Positions 47,526 to 55,780 of a stretch of DNA of 64,000 nt are shown piece by piece. Location of the stretch: contig CAKVOK010000004.1 in NCBI GenBank assembly GCA_934792465.1, forward strand, positions 1 through 64,000. The letters are read 5' to 3'. Origin of the DNA: an uncultured Clostridia bacterium. GTDB taxonomy: Bacteria > Bacillota > Clostridia > RUG12999. Each line of letters opens with the position of its first letter. Position 1 is the first letter of the stretch. The position numbers and the translations under genes were made by a program. The notes below the pieces were generated by a model. That model was not told the DNA's origin. It did no database searches and saw only the letters and a program-made list of their open reading frames with translations.

Positions 47526-48543
47526 GATTTCACTTGATAAAACAGATATACTGTTTTCCGCAATTGCCGAAGCAAATACGCTTTACCTGCCCGTTGATAC
47601 CAAAGCAGGAGCGAAATTTGAGAAATGGGAAAACGGCATGAAGCTTTCGGACGCACTCAACACCGTCAGAAGTGCAAAAGATTTCTTCTTTCCGCAGACA
47701 GAAAACCTCATGGATTTCAAGATGGAAGGGAAAAATATAGAAATTATAGATACACGCAGCGAATGTGAAGATTTCGTTATTTTCGGCGTGCGTGCGTGCG
47801 ACGTAAAAAGCTTTGAGGTTCTCGACAGAGTATTCCTCGCAGACCCGGTTGATACGTATTACAAAAACCGCCGTGAACACGGAATTATCGTGTCGCTTGC
47901 CTGCAACAAACCCGTGGAAACCTGTTTCTGCGGCACGTTCGGCATAGACGCTTCCGAGCCGGAGGGCGACGTTGTTTGTCATAAAACGGAAGATACCCTT
48001 TATATGGAAGCCAAAACCGAAAAAGGCACAAAGCTTCTCGAATGCTTAAACGGCGTAACGGAAGAAGCTGACGTTTCCGAAATCGACGGCACAAAAGCCG
48101 TTATCAAAGAAAGACTTGCCAAGCTGCCGCTTGCGAAGCTTTCCGCAGATAAATTCGGTGCCGGAAAAACATCGGAGTTTTTCGACGCTCCGGAATGGAA
48201 AGAGCTTTCTCAAGCTTGCCTCGGCTGCGGAACTTGTACGTTCGTATGCCCGACCTGCCAGTGCTACGATATAAAAGACTTTAACACGGGAAACGGCGTA
48301 AAGCGTTTCCGCTGCTGGGATTCCTGTATGTATTCGGATTTCACGAAAATGTCTGCCGGACAGCCCAGACTTACACAGCTTGAGAGATTCCGCCAGCGTT
48401 TCATGCACAAGCTTGTGTATTATCCTACAAATAATAACGGATTGTTCTCCTGCGTAGGCTGCGGCAGATGTCTTGCAAAATGCCCGATACAGATGAACAT
48501 TGTAAAGGTTATGAAAAAACTGGGAGGTAACGAAAATGCTTGA
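47518..48543 (+). CDS. flxB: FlxB-like 4Fe-4S dicluster protein (AsrA family)
   Basis: A 341-residue protein of the AsrA/hydrogenase subunit beta type. FGVRACDVKSFEVLDRVF and CNKPVETCFCGTFG are typical of the first half. Two cluster motifs follow: CLGCGTCTFVCPTCQC (about 237-252) and CVGCGRCLAKCP (about 322-333). The start is ATG at 47518, overlapping flxC by 8 bp. It is paralogous in plan to flxC. Confidence 0.82.
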   Translation: MRKISLDKTDILFSAIAEANTLYLPVDTKAGAKFEKWENGMKLSDALNTVRSAKDFFFPQTENLMDFKMEGKNIEIIDTRSECEDFVIFGVRACDVKSFEVLDRVFLADPVDTYYKNRREHGIIVSLACNKPVETCFCGTFGIDASEPEGDVVCHKTEDTLYMEAKTEKGTKLLECLNGVTEEADVSEIDGTKAVIKERLAKLPLAKLSADKFGAGKTSEFFDAPEWKELSQACLGCGTCTFVCPTCQCYDIKDFNTGNGVKRFRCWDSCMYSDFTKMSAGQPRLTQLERFRQRFMHKLVYYPTNNNGLFSCVGCGRCLAKCPIQMNIVKVMKKLGGNENA

Positions 48544-49369
48544 TATGAAAGAACCTCTTATACCGGTTGTCGGCGTTGTTACCGATATCCGCATAGATAC
48601 GCCGGACGTTAAGACGTTCCGTGTCGTGACTCCGGACGGCAAAAAGGCGTTCGAGCATAAGCCGGGTCAGTGTGCAATGCTGTCTGTTCCCGGCGTGGGC
48701 GAAGCGATGTTTTCCATTACTTCCTCCCCCACCAATACGGAATATATGGAATTTTCAATAAAAAAATGCGGCTGCGTCACGGAATGGCTCCATTCCATGG
48801 AAGTGGGTCAGCAGATAACGATTCGCGGACCGTACGGAAACGCATTCCCCGTAGATACGGAATTTGCCGGTCATGATATGCTTTTCATCGCCGGCGGTAT
48901 CGGCCTTGCGCCGCTGCGTTCCGTTATAAACTATTGCCGTCACTACCGTGACAGATACGGAAAAATAGATATTGTATACGGCTCACGCAGTATGCAGGAT
49001 CTTGTTGATTACAAAGAGATAATAGACGAATGGTCGAAAGACGAAGGCGTAAACGTATACCTCACCATAGACCGTGAGCAGCCCGAATGGGACGGTCACG
49101 TGGGATTCGTTCCGAATTACGTTAAAGAACTCGGATTTTCCACGGACAAAACGGCTATTCTCTGCGGTCCGCCTATCATGATTAAGTTCACGCTTGCCGG
49201 ACTTCAGGAACTGGGATTTGACAAAACACAGGTATATACAACAATGGAGCTTCGCATGAAATGCGGTATAGGAAAATGCGGCCGCTGCAACATAGGTTCA
49301 AAATATGTCTGCAAAGACGGTCCGGTATTCCGCTGCGACGAAATCGACGAGCTTCCCGATGAATATTAA
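48536..49369 (+). CDS. flxA: FlxA-like NAD(P)H-binding flavoprotein (AsrB/PyrK type)
   Basis: A 277-residue ferredoxin-NADP reductase-fold protein. The FAD site is MFSITSSPTNTEYMEFSI, the NAD site IAGGIGLAPLRSVI, and the C-terminal cysteines (CGIGKCGRCNIG...C) bind a [2Fe-2S] cluster as in PyrK. In Desulfovibrio-type Flx complexes FlxA oxidises NADH and feeds Hdr. It overlaps flxB by 8 bp and precedes the fumarate reductase genes by 15 bp. Confidence 0.87.
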   Translation: MLDMKEPLIPVVGVVTDIRIDTPDVKTFRVVTPDGKKAFEHKPGQCAMLSVPGVGEAMFSITSSPTNTEYMEFSIKKCGCVTEWLHSMEVGQQITIRGPYGNAFPVDTEFAGHDMLFIAGGIGLAPLRSVINYCRHYRDRYGKIDIVYGSRSMQDLVDYKEIIDEWSKDEGVNVYLTIDREQPEWDGHVGFVPNYVKELGFSTDKTAILCGPPIMIKFTLAGLQELGFDKTQVYTTMELRMKCGIGKCGRCNIGSKYVCKDGPVFRCDEIDELPDEY

Positions 49370-49384
49370 TAAGGAGGAACCGAT

Positions 49385-50059
49385 ATGGAAAATATGGTTA
49401 ATATTTACTTGTTCGGCAAGCAGTACAGTGTGCCGGATAACCTTACAATAATGCGTGCCATGGAATATGCCGGTTATCAGCTCGTCCGCGGCTGCGGATG
49501 CCGTAACGGCTTCTGCGGTGCATGCGCTACGATTTACCGCATAAAAGGCGATAGAGAGCTTAAAACGTGTCTTGCCTGCCAGACAAAGGTAGAAGAGGGT
49601 ATGTACGTTGCTACTCTGCCGTTCTTCCCGCTTGTTAAGCAGGTTTACGACATTGAGCGGATTAAACCCACGGAACAGATTATGATGCAGCTTTATCCCG
49701 AAATATATGTGTGCGTGGGCTGCAACGCCTGTACGAAAAGCTGTACGCAGAGCCTTAATGTAATGCAGTATATAGCATATGCGCAGAGAGGCGAATTCGA
49801 CAAATGTGCGGAAGAATCTTTCGACTGCGTAATGTGCGGTGTTTGCTCGTCACGCTGCCCTGCCGGAATTTCACATCCGCAGGTTGCAATGCTCGCAAGA
49901 CGTCTGAACGGAAAATACCTTGCACCGAAGAGCGAACATCTCGAAAACCGTGTAAAAGAAATCAAAGACGGTACATTTACCGAGCTTATTGAAAATCTTA
50001 TGCAAAAGCCGATTGACGAAATCAAAGAGCTTTATAACAACAGAGAAATCGAGAAGTAA
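49385..50059 (+). CDS. Fumarate reductase-type iron-sulfur subunit, HdrC-like, no membrane anchor
   Basis: A 224-residue protein. The N-terminal ferredoxin domain has a [2Fe-2S] ligand set Cys37/39/44/47 with Cys62. A following alpha-helical domain has two [4Fe-4S] motifs, Cys110/113/116/120 (CVGCNACTKSC) and Cys148/151/154/158 (CVMCGVCSSRC). Standard FrdB/SdhB ends in [4Fe-4S] plus [3Fe-4S]. Here the second motif is a full four-cysteine type, as in HdrC and the thiol:fumarate reductase subunit TfrB. No membrane-anchor gene follows. It probably carries electrons from Hdr/Flx to the flavoprotein next door. Confidence 0.8.
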   Translation: MENMVNIYLFGKQYSVPDNLTIMRAMEYAGYQLVRGCGCRNGFCGACATIYRIKGDRELKTCLACQTKVEEGMYVATLPFFPLVKQVYDIERIKPTEQIMMQLYPEIYVCVGCNACTKSCTQSLNVMQYIAYAQRGEFDKCAEESFDCVMCGVCSSRCPAGISHPQVAMLARRLNGKYLAPKSEHLENRVKEIKDGTFTELIENLMQKPIDEIKELYNNREIEK

Positions 50060-50072
50060 GGAGGTATAAATC

Positions 50073-51668
50073 ATGTATTCAAAGGAATTTGAAAAATCAC
50101 TTGAAGCTGTCGAAGCTGCAAGAGAAGCGAATATCGCTTACGAGCCGAAGCGTATGACGGCGGAGGAAAAAGATACTCTGCTTGCGGCATATCACCCGGA
50201 CTACAAAAAAAGCGAATTTTCCGCTTTGAAAATCGGTCCGAACAAGGGCGAAGAAGTACCTCACGAGCTTTGCGAAATGCTCCAGGCACACAGCCGAATT
50301 TCGGCAGAAGATGTAAATCTTGAAAATGTAAAATATGATGTTGACGTACTTATCATAGGCGGCGGCGGAGCAGGCGCTTCCGCTGCCATAGAAGCCGACA
50401 ATGCCGGTGCAAAAGCTATGATTGTTACAAAGCTGCGTATCGGCGATGCGAACACAATGATGGCAGAGGGCGGCATTCAGGCGGCCGACAAGCCGAACGA
50501 TTCCCCGGCAATCCATTTTGTTGACGCATTCGGCGGCGGCCATTATGCCGCAAAGCGTGAGCTGCTTGCGAAGCTTGTATGCGAAGCGCCGGAAGCTATT
50601 CAGTGGCTCAACGACCTCGGCGTTGAATTTGACAAAGACGCAAACGGCACAATGATAACAACTCACGGCGGCGGTACATCACGCAAACGTATGCACGCTG
50701 CAAAGGACTATTCCGGTGCGGAAATCATGCGTACACTCCGTGACGAAGTGCTGAACAGAGGTATACCCGTTGTGGATTTTACTTCGGCAATAGAACTGAT
50801 ACTTGACGAGAACGGAAACGCCGCAGGCGCAGTTCTCATGAATATGGAAACAAAGGAACTCATGGTTGCACGTGCAAAAACCGTTATCATAGCTACGGGC
50901 GGCGCAGGCCGTATGCACTACCAGGGATTCCCGACATCAAACCACTACGGCGCAACGGCAGACGGTCTTGTACTCGGCTACAGAGTAGGCGCAAAGCTTT
51001 TGTATGCCGAAACATTGCAGTATCACCCGACGGGTGCGGCATTCCCGCAGCAGATTTTCGGTGCGCTTGTTACGGAAAAGGTTCGTTCTCTCGGTGCTAA
51101 GCTTGTAAACCGTGACGGTAAAGTATTCATGCATCCGCTTGAAACCCGTGACGTTGCGGCAGCTTCAATAATCAGAGAATGTTCCGACAGAGAAGAGGGC
51201 GTTGACACAGGCAGCGGCAAAGCCGTATGGCTCGATACGCCGATGATAGAAAAAATCGGCGGCGAGGGTACTATAGAAAAGCGTATTCCTGCCATGATGC
51301 GTATGTTCGCAAGCTACGGAATAGACATCAGAAAAGAACCCATCCTCGTATACCCCACACTGCATTATCAGAACGGCGGTCTTGATATAGACGTAAACGG
51401 CATGACAACGAACGTTGAAAACCTGTTTGTTGCCGGCGAAGCAGTCGGAGGAATACACGGACGTAACAGACTTATGGGCAACTCGCTTCTTGATATAATA
51501 GTATTCGGCAGAAACGCCGGCAAGAATGCCGCAGCACGTTCAAAGGACGTTAAACCCGGCAAGCTTACGCTCGAACATATCGCAAAATTCGACGCAGAGC
51601 GTGAAGCCGCAGGCATAAAGACAGATGCGGTATCGCCTATGCTTCTTCCGGATTACAGAAGAAAATAA
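50073..51668 (+). CDS. Fumarate reductase/succinate dehydrogenase-type flavoprotein
   Basis: A 531-residue FAD enzyme of the FrdA/SdhA/NadB superfamily. An unusual N-terminal extension of about 88 residues precedes the FAD motif IIGGGGAGASAA (about 94-105). Then come THGGGTSRKRMHA, the substrate-site blocks YHPTGAAFPQ, LETRDVAAASII and PTLHYQNGG, and GEAVGGIHGRNRLMGNSLLD. The usual large C-terminal helical domain is almost absent. Fumarate reduction to succinate is the likely reaction, given fumC and mdh in the operon. L-aspartate oxidase is an alternative made unlikely by context. Confidence 0.85.
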   Translation: MYSKEFEKSLEAVEAAREANIAYEPKRMTAEEKDTLLAAYHPDYKKSEFSALKIGPNKGEEVPHELCEMLQAHSRISAEDVNLENVKYDVDVLIIGGGGAGASAAIEADNAGAKAMIVTKLRIGDANTMMAEGGIQAADKPNDSPAIHFVDAFGGGHYAAKRELLAKLVCEAPEAIQWLNDLGVEFDKDANGTMITTHGGGTSRKRMHAAKDYSGAEIMRTLRDEVLNRGIPVVDFTSAIELILDENGNAAGAVLMNMETKELMVARAKTVIIATGGAGRMHYQGFPTSNHYGATADGLVLGYRVGAKLLYAETLQYHPTGAAFPQQIFGALVTEKVRSLGAKLVNRDGKVFMHPLETRDVAAASIIRECSDREEGVDTGSGKAVWLDTPMIEKIGGEGTIEKRIPAMMRMFASYGIDIRKEPILVYPTLHYQNGGLDIDVNGMTTNVENLFVAGEAVGGIHGRNRLMGNSLLDIIVFGRNAGKNAAARSKDVKPGKLTLEHIAKFDAEREAAGIKTDAVSPMLLPDYRRK

Positions 51669-51692
51669 AATTAAAGAAAGTCAGGGCTTATA

Positions 51693-52013
51693 ATGACAAT
51701 AGAATTTATTACAGATTTGCTTGAAGCGCTCACGATATTCTGTTTCGGTCTTTCGTGGCCTATATCAATAAGAAAATCAATCATATCACGTACGGCAAAG
51801 GGAAAAAGCCTTTTCTTCGAGGTGTTCCTGCTGATAGGTTATGCGTGCGGTATCGCAAGAAAGATAATCCAGCTGAATAACGGAAGCACAGGATTCATGT
51901 TCTTCTTAAGCTTCTTCTTCTACATTCTGAATTTCATCGAAATATCTATAGATGTTGCGCTGTATTTCAGAAACAAAAAGCTTGACGAAGCTGCTGAATT
52001 GAACGCAAAATAA
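51693..52013 (+). CDS. Small PQ-loop-like membrane protein
   Basis: A 106-residue protein with three hydrophobic segments (about 5-24, 40-58, 66-92). The block LSWPISIRKSIISRTAKGKS after the first helix resembles the PQ-loop of SemiSWEET-type half-transporters. It is the last gene of the C4 operon, 24 bp after the flavoprotein and just before the terminator. It could export or import a small solute such as a dicarboxylate, but no evidence fixes that. It is not a recognisable FrdC/SdhC anchor (no heme or quinone residues evident). Confidence 0.6.
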   Translation: MTIEFITDLLEALTIFCFGLSWPISIRKSIISRTAKGKSLFFEVFLLIGYACGIARKIIQLNNGSTGFMFFLSFFFYILNFIEISIDVALYFRNKKLDEAAELNAK

Positions 52014-52020
52014 TTCTAAC

Positions 52021-52073
52021 ACATGGGCTGTAGCAAAACGATTTTTGAAATCGAGTTGACTACAGCCCATGTG
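52021..52073. terminator. Bidirectional terminator between the C4 operon and the oad operon
   Basis: ACATGGGCTGTAG (52021-52033) and CTACAGCCCATGT form a perfect 13-bp stem, with further partial pairing of CGATTT/AAATCG. It lies between two converging operons. Shares GGGCTGTAGTCAAC with the hairpin at 27983-28034. Confidence 0.8.
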
Positions 52074-52098
52074 TTATTATCCTATTATTTAATTTTAC

Positions 52099-53478
52099 TT
52101 AGGACAAATCCTGAACGTAAAGAACTTTTTCTTTCGGCTTCGGATTATATTTTCCTTCAAGGAATTTCTTTGCAACCTGCGGCAGAAGTGCGTAGCTTAA
52201 TACGTCCTCTTCGCACTTTGCAAAATCCTTTGCTTCTTCTGTCAAAGCTGCTATTTCCGGTTTCAGCGTATCTGCGAATCTGCACGTTATGAGCGGCTCA
52301 TCGCCTATAGCCATTTTACGAACTTCTTCGTTTACCTCGCCCGGAAGTCTGCCGTATTCGCCTCTGAGCAAGCCTTTGGATTCTTTTGTGAATACCTTAT
52401 AACGACCTCTCAAAACGTTCATAACTGCCTGTGTGCCCACTATCTGGCTTGTAGGAGTTACGAGCGGCGGATATCCGAAATCTTTTCTTACAACAGGAAC
52501 TTCGGCAAGCACTTCATAATACTTATCCTCCGCATTAGCCTGTTTGAGCTGCGATATAAGATTTGAAAGCATTCCGCCCGGAACCTGATAAAGCAGTGTA
52601 TTCGGGTCTACGTTCAGCACCTTCGGGTCGAGTATGCCCTGAGCCTTGAGCTTGTCGGCAACTTTTCTGAAATGAGCGGCAGCCTTGCTCAAATTTGCAA
52701 GGTCTATGCCCGTATCTCTTTCCTGACCTTTCAAAGTCGCAACGAGAGCCTCTGTGGACGGGTTACTCGTTCCGTTTGCAAACGGTGAAAGTGCGCAGTC
52801 AACAATGTCAACACCTGCCTGTGCGGCCATTAAGTATGTCATATCTCCCGTACCCGTTGTATTATGAGTATGTAAATGTATCGGTACGCTTACGTTTTCT
52901 TTCAGCTTTTTAACAAGGCTGTACGCATTGTAAGGAAGCAGCAGGTTTGCCATATCCTTAATACAAATAACGTCAGCACCCATTTTTTCGAGTTCGCACG
53001 CCAGACGAACGAAATATTCCTCGTCGTGTACGGGGCTTGTTGTATAGCTGAGTGCCGCTTCGCAGATTCCGCCGTATTCTTTAACGTATTTTATAGCGGC
53101 TTCCAAGTTTCTCGTATCGTTCAGCGCATCGAATATTCTTACAACGTCAATACCGTTTTCGATTGACTTTTTGCAGAACTGCTCAACAACATCGTCCGCA
53201 TAAGGTCTGTATCCCAGTATGTTCTGACCTCTGAAAAGCATCTGAAGCTTTGTTTTCGGCATAGCTTTTTTGAGTGTGCGCAGTCTTTCCCACGGGTCTT
53301 CGTTCAAGAATCTCATGCAAACGTCGAAAGTTGCGCCGCCCCAACATTCTATCGACCAATATCCCATATTATCGAGAATTTCGCAAGCCGGAAGCATATC
53401 TTCGATACGCATTCTCGTAGCTGCCTGCGACTGGTGTGCATCTCTTAATATTGTATCTGTAATATATAATTTTGACAT
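52099..53478 (-). CDS. oadA: Oxaloacetate decarboxylase alpha (carboxyltransferase) subunit
   Basis: A 459-residue carboxyltransferase that moves CO2 from oxaloacetate to biotin. The TIM barrel begins ITDTILRDAHQSQAATRM; metal ligands are in LRDAHQS and IHLHTHNTTG, and LFRGQNILGYRPYADDVV is typical. The biotin domain present in long OadA is missing and supplied by the separate carrier gene. A 5S-type transcarboxylase or pyruvate carboxylase subunit B is the alternative, but the adjacent beta pump decides for decarboxylase. Last gene of the oad operon. Confidence 0.92.
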   Translation of the reverse strand: MSKLYITDTILRDAHQSQAATRMRIEDMLPACEILDNMGYWSIECWGGATFDVCMRFLNEDPWERLRTLKKAMPKTKLQMLFRGQNILGYRPYADDVVEQFCKKSIENGIDVVRIFDALNDTRNLEAAIKYVKEYGGICEAALSYTTSPVHDEEYFVRLACELEKMGADVICIKDMANLLLPYNAYSLVKKLKENVSVPIHLHTHNTTGTGDMTYLMAAQAGVDIVDCALSPFANGTSNPSTEALVATLKGQERDTGIDLANLSKAAAHFRKVADKLKAQGILDPKVLNVDPNTLLYQVPGGMLSNLISQLKQANAEDKYYEVLAEVPVVRKDFGYPPLVTPTSQIVGTQAVMNVLRGRYKVFTKESKGLLRGEYGRLPGEVNEEVRKMAIGDEPLITCRFADTLKPEIAALTEEAKDFAKCEEDVLSYALLPQVAKKFLEGKYNPKPKEKVLYVQDLS

Positions 53479-53493
53479 ATTGTCCTACCTCCA

Positions 53494-54729
53494 TTAATGT
53501 AACATAGCAAGCAGTACGCCGGCTGCTATAGCCGAACCTATAACACCTGCAACGTTAGGACCCATAGCGTGCATAAGCAGGAAGTTTTTCGGATTTTCTT
53601 TCTGACCGACAACCTGTGATACACGTGCCGCCATAGGAACAGCCGATACGCCGGCAGAACCGATAAGCGGATTGATTTTGTTCTTCAGGAACAGATTCAT
53701 GAATTTAGCAAGCAGTACGCCGCCGGCAGTACCCATACCAAACGCTACGATACCCATTGCAAGTATGCAAAGTGTAAGCGGCGAGAGGAATGTCGAAGCC
53801 GTTGCCGTTGCACCTACGGAAATTCCGAGGAATACGGTTACTATATTCATCAGTTCGTTCTGAACCGTCTTTGAAAGTCTTTCGCATACGCCGGATTCTT
53901 TGAGCAGGTTTCCGAGCATCAAACTGCCTACGAGAGGAGCTGCGGACGGAACAAGCAGAGCAACAAAAACAGTAACAACTATCGGGAATACGATTTTCTC
54001 TGTTTTTGAAACCGGGCGAAGCTCTTTCATAACAATCATACGCTCTTTTTTCGTTGTGAGTGCTTTCATTATAGGAGGCTGAATTACGGGAACGAGCGCC
54101 ATGTAGGAATATGCCGCAACGGCTATAGGTCCCAAGAAATTCGGAGCAAGCTTTGATGTAACGAATATTGCCGTAGGACCGTCCGCACCGCCTATGATAC
54201 CAACGGAGCCGGCAAGATTAACAAGCGGAGTGCCGTCGAGCAGACCTTCAAGATTTGAAACTATAAAGGGGAATAATTCTCTTACGCCTATAAACGTCAT
54301 GAATATTCCGAGCTGTGCGGCAGCACCGAGAAGCAAGCTTTTCGGGTTCGCTATCAGCGGACCGAAATCCGTCATTGCGCCTACGCCGACAAATATAAGA
54401 CACGGATATATTCCGAGCTTAACGCCGAGATATAAAACATCTATAAGACCGGGCATAACGGTTGAGCCGTCCGCAAGCGGAATACCGGAACCGAACATTT
54501 CCCAGTGAACATGACCGCCGGCAAAAAGCGCTTCGTGATACATATCTGCGCCTATGAGGTTCGTCAAAAGCATACCGAACGCTATAGGCAGAAGCAGCAG
54601 CGGTTCGAATTTTTTTACTATCGCAAGATAAAGCAGCAAGCAGGCAACAAGTATCATTATAAGCGCATTCGGAGAGCCTAATATCTGATAAAAGCCTGTC
54701 TGATGCCAAAAATTAATTAATGCATCCAT
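53494..54729 (-). CDS. oadB: Oxaloacetate decarboxylase beta subunit, Na+ pump
   Basis: A 411-residue integral membrane protein with about nine to eleven helices. It decarboxylates carboxybiotin and exports Na+. The conserved [23 protein letters not shown] contains the key Asp of helix IV region, and [20 protein letters not shown] is the second signature. It is 15 bp upstream of oadA and 15 bp downstream of the biotin carrier. Confidence 0.95.
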   Translation of the reverse strand: MDALINFWHQTGFYQILGSPNALIMILVACLLLYLAIVKKFEPLLLLPIAFGMLLTNLIGADMYHEALFAGGHVHWEMFGSGIPLADGSTVMPGLIDVLYLGVKLGIYPCLIFVGVGAMTDFGPLIANPKSLLLGAAAQLGIFMTFIGVRELFPFIVSNLEGLLDGTPLVNLAGSVGIIGGADGPTAIFVTSKLAPNFLGPIAVAAYSYMALVPVIQPPIMKALTTKKERMIVMKELRPVSKTEKIVFPIVVTVFVALLVPSAAPLVGSLMLGNLLKESGVCERLSKTVQNELMNIVTVFLGISVGATATASTFLSPLTLCILAMGIVAFGMGTAGGVLLAKFMNLFLKNKINPLIGSAGVSAVPMAARVSQVVGQKENPKNFLLMHAMGPNVAGVIGSAIAAGVLLAMLH

Positions 54730-54744
54730 CTTTTAAACCTCCGA

Positions 54745-55095
54745 TTACTTAATTGTGCAAAGCGGAGTTCCGTTTTCAACACTCTGACCGTTCTGAACAT
54801 TTATGGAGGTTACCGTACCGTCGCAGCCTGCCATGATTTCGTTTTCCATTTTCATAGCTTCGAGGATCATAAGCACCTGACCTTTTTTAACTGCATCTCC
54901 GACTTTTACTTTAACGTCGAGGATTGTTCCCGGCATAGGACAGCTTACAGCCTCGCCCTCGCCCGTTGCAGCCGGTGCCGGTGCGGGAGCTGCCGCAGGC
55001 TTTGCTGCCGGTGCTGCCTTGGCTTCTTCTTCGCTTATAAGCTCTATTGCTACCTTATACTCTGTTCCGTTTACGTTTACTTTGTAGTTTTTCAT
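54745..55095 (-). CDS. Biotin carboxyl carrier subunit of the decarboxylase
   Basis: A 116-residue carrier. A short N-terminal beta segment, an Ala/Pro linker (about 28-43), then a biotinyl domain with EAMKME; biotin is attached to Lys82. It swings between the alpha and beta subunits. A freestanding carrier is common in clostridial decarboxylases (often called GcdC/MmdC-like). Confidence 0.93.
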   Translation of the reverse strand: MKNYKVNVNGTEYKVAIELISEEEAKAAPAAKPAAAPAPAPAATGEGEAVSCPMPGTILDVKVKVGDAVKKGQVLMILEAMKMENEIMAGCDGTVTSINVQNGQSVENGTPLCTIK

Positions 55096-55106
55096 TTCAA
55101 TTCTCC

Positions 55107-55397
55107 TTACATTCTTGTTATTGATAAAATTCTTATCCCCGAAACATCTGTTCCGAGATTCTCTGCAATTGCTGCCGCAACTGCCGCTGTAAATTCACCC
55201 TTATTGGCAATAACTGTCGGCTGCGGAACAGCCGCAGCAGCGGGAGCTGCTTTTACAGGCTCATTTGGTTCGTTCTTTGCCAAAAGTTTAACAATCACAC
55301 TCATAAGACCAAGAATGATTACAATACAAATAAGACCTAAAAATACGATTCCCATACCCATTGCACAAACAAGACCGCTTGACGGTTCAATCGGCAT
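55107..55397 (-). CDS. oadG: Oxaloacetate decarboxylase gamma subunit
   Basis: A 96-residue protein with one N-terminal membrane helix (about 12-38, GMGIVFLGLICIVIILGLMSVIV), an Ala/Pro-rich linker, and a C-terminal tail. This is the OadG plan: it anchors the alpha subunit to the membrane pump. The tail GEFTAAVAAAIAENLG...IRILSITRM is typical of clostridial versions. First gene of the operon, after AAGGAGG. Confidence 0.85.
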   Translation of the reverse strand: MPIEPSSGLVCAMGMGIVFLGLICIVIILGLMSVIVKLLAKNEPNEPVKAAPAAAAVPQPTVIANKGEFTAAVAAAIAENLGTDVSGIRILSITRM

Positions 55398-55464
55398 ATT
55401 TTTTCCTCCTTTCGGGACACCCTATGTATATAAATAAATTTTAAAACAAAATTTACCCAATATA

Positions 55465-55493
55465 ATTTTAGCACTAAATTTTTCATATAACAA
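55465..55493 (-). promoter_or_regulatory. Promoter of the oad operon
   Basis: Minus strand TTGTTA (55488-55493), 17 bp, TAAAAT (55465-55470), about 65 bp before oadG. Two perfect tandem copies of an 11-bp sequence (GTTTCTTAACA) at 55505-55526 lie just upstream and may bind an activator. Confidence 0.6.
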
Positions 55494-55504
55494 TATGCTT
55501 TCGG

Positions 55505-55526
55505 GTTTCTTAACAGTTTCTTAACA
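55505..55526. repeat. Two tandem 11-bp direct repeats upstream of oad promoter
   Basis: GTTTCTTAACA occurs twice without a gap at 55505-55515 and 55516-55526, 12 bp upstream of the -35 box as read on the minus strand. An 11-bp period puts both copies on the same face of the helix. Confidence 0.5.
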
Positions 55527-55740
55527 CATTTTGTAGAAACCTGCCAAAGTGTGTTGTATTTTCACGGAATTTCAAGTCAAAAATACAATGTGATTTTTAA
55601 AAAATCCGCCGTTTGAGAAAGCATTGAAACTGCTGTACAAAAACATAAAAAGACAATATTACAAAAAATAAGTTGAACAAAGTTTAATCAATGTCCGTCG
55701 GGCGTAAAACAGGCGGTCTGTACATTCCGTCCCGAAAAAA

Positions 55741-55769
55741 GTGCGGCAAAATAAAACATTTTGCCACAC
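55741..55769. terminator. GCAAAAT-type hairpin in the oad-deoR spacer
   Basis: GTGCGGCAAAAT pairs with ATTTTGCCACAC, followed by TCTCTTT. It resembles the other family hairpins, though no gene ends directly before it on the plus strand. It may be a leftover or mobile copy. Confidence 0.5.
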
Positions 55770-55780
55770 TCTCTTTAAGT

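Noticed and set aside
42926..49369. Methanogen-type heterodisulfide reductase or hydrogenase-linked Mvh-Hdr
   Set aside because: No hydrogenase large or small subunits or F420 genes are present, and the FlxA-D order matches bacterial NADH-linked systems.
50073..51668. L-aspartate oxidase (NadB)
   Set aside because: Same superfamily, but there are no nadA or nadC neighbours, and an iron-sulfur partner and fumarase are in the operon.
55436..55740. Small genes in the AT-rich oad-deoR spacer
   Set aside because: Frames are short, without ribosome sites, and overlap the oad promoter and hairpins.
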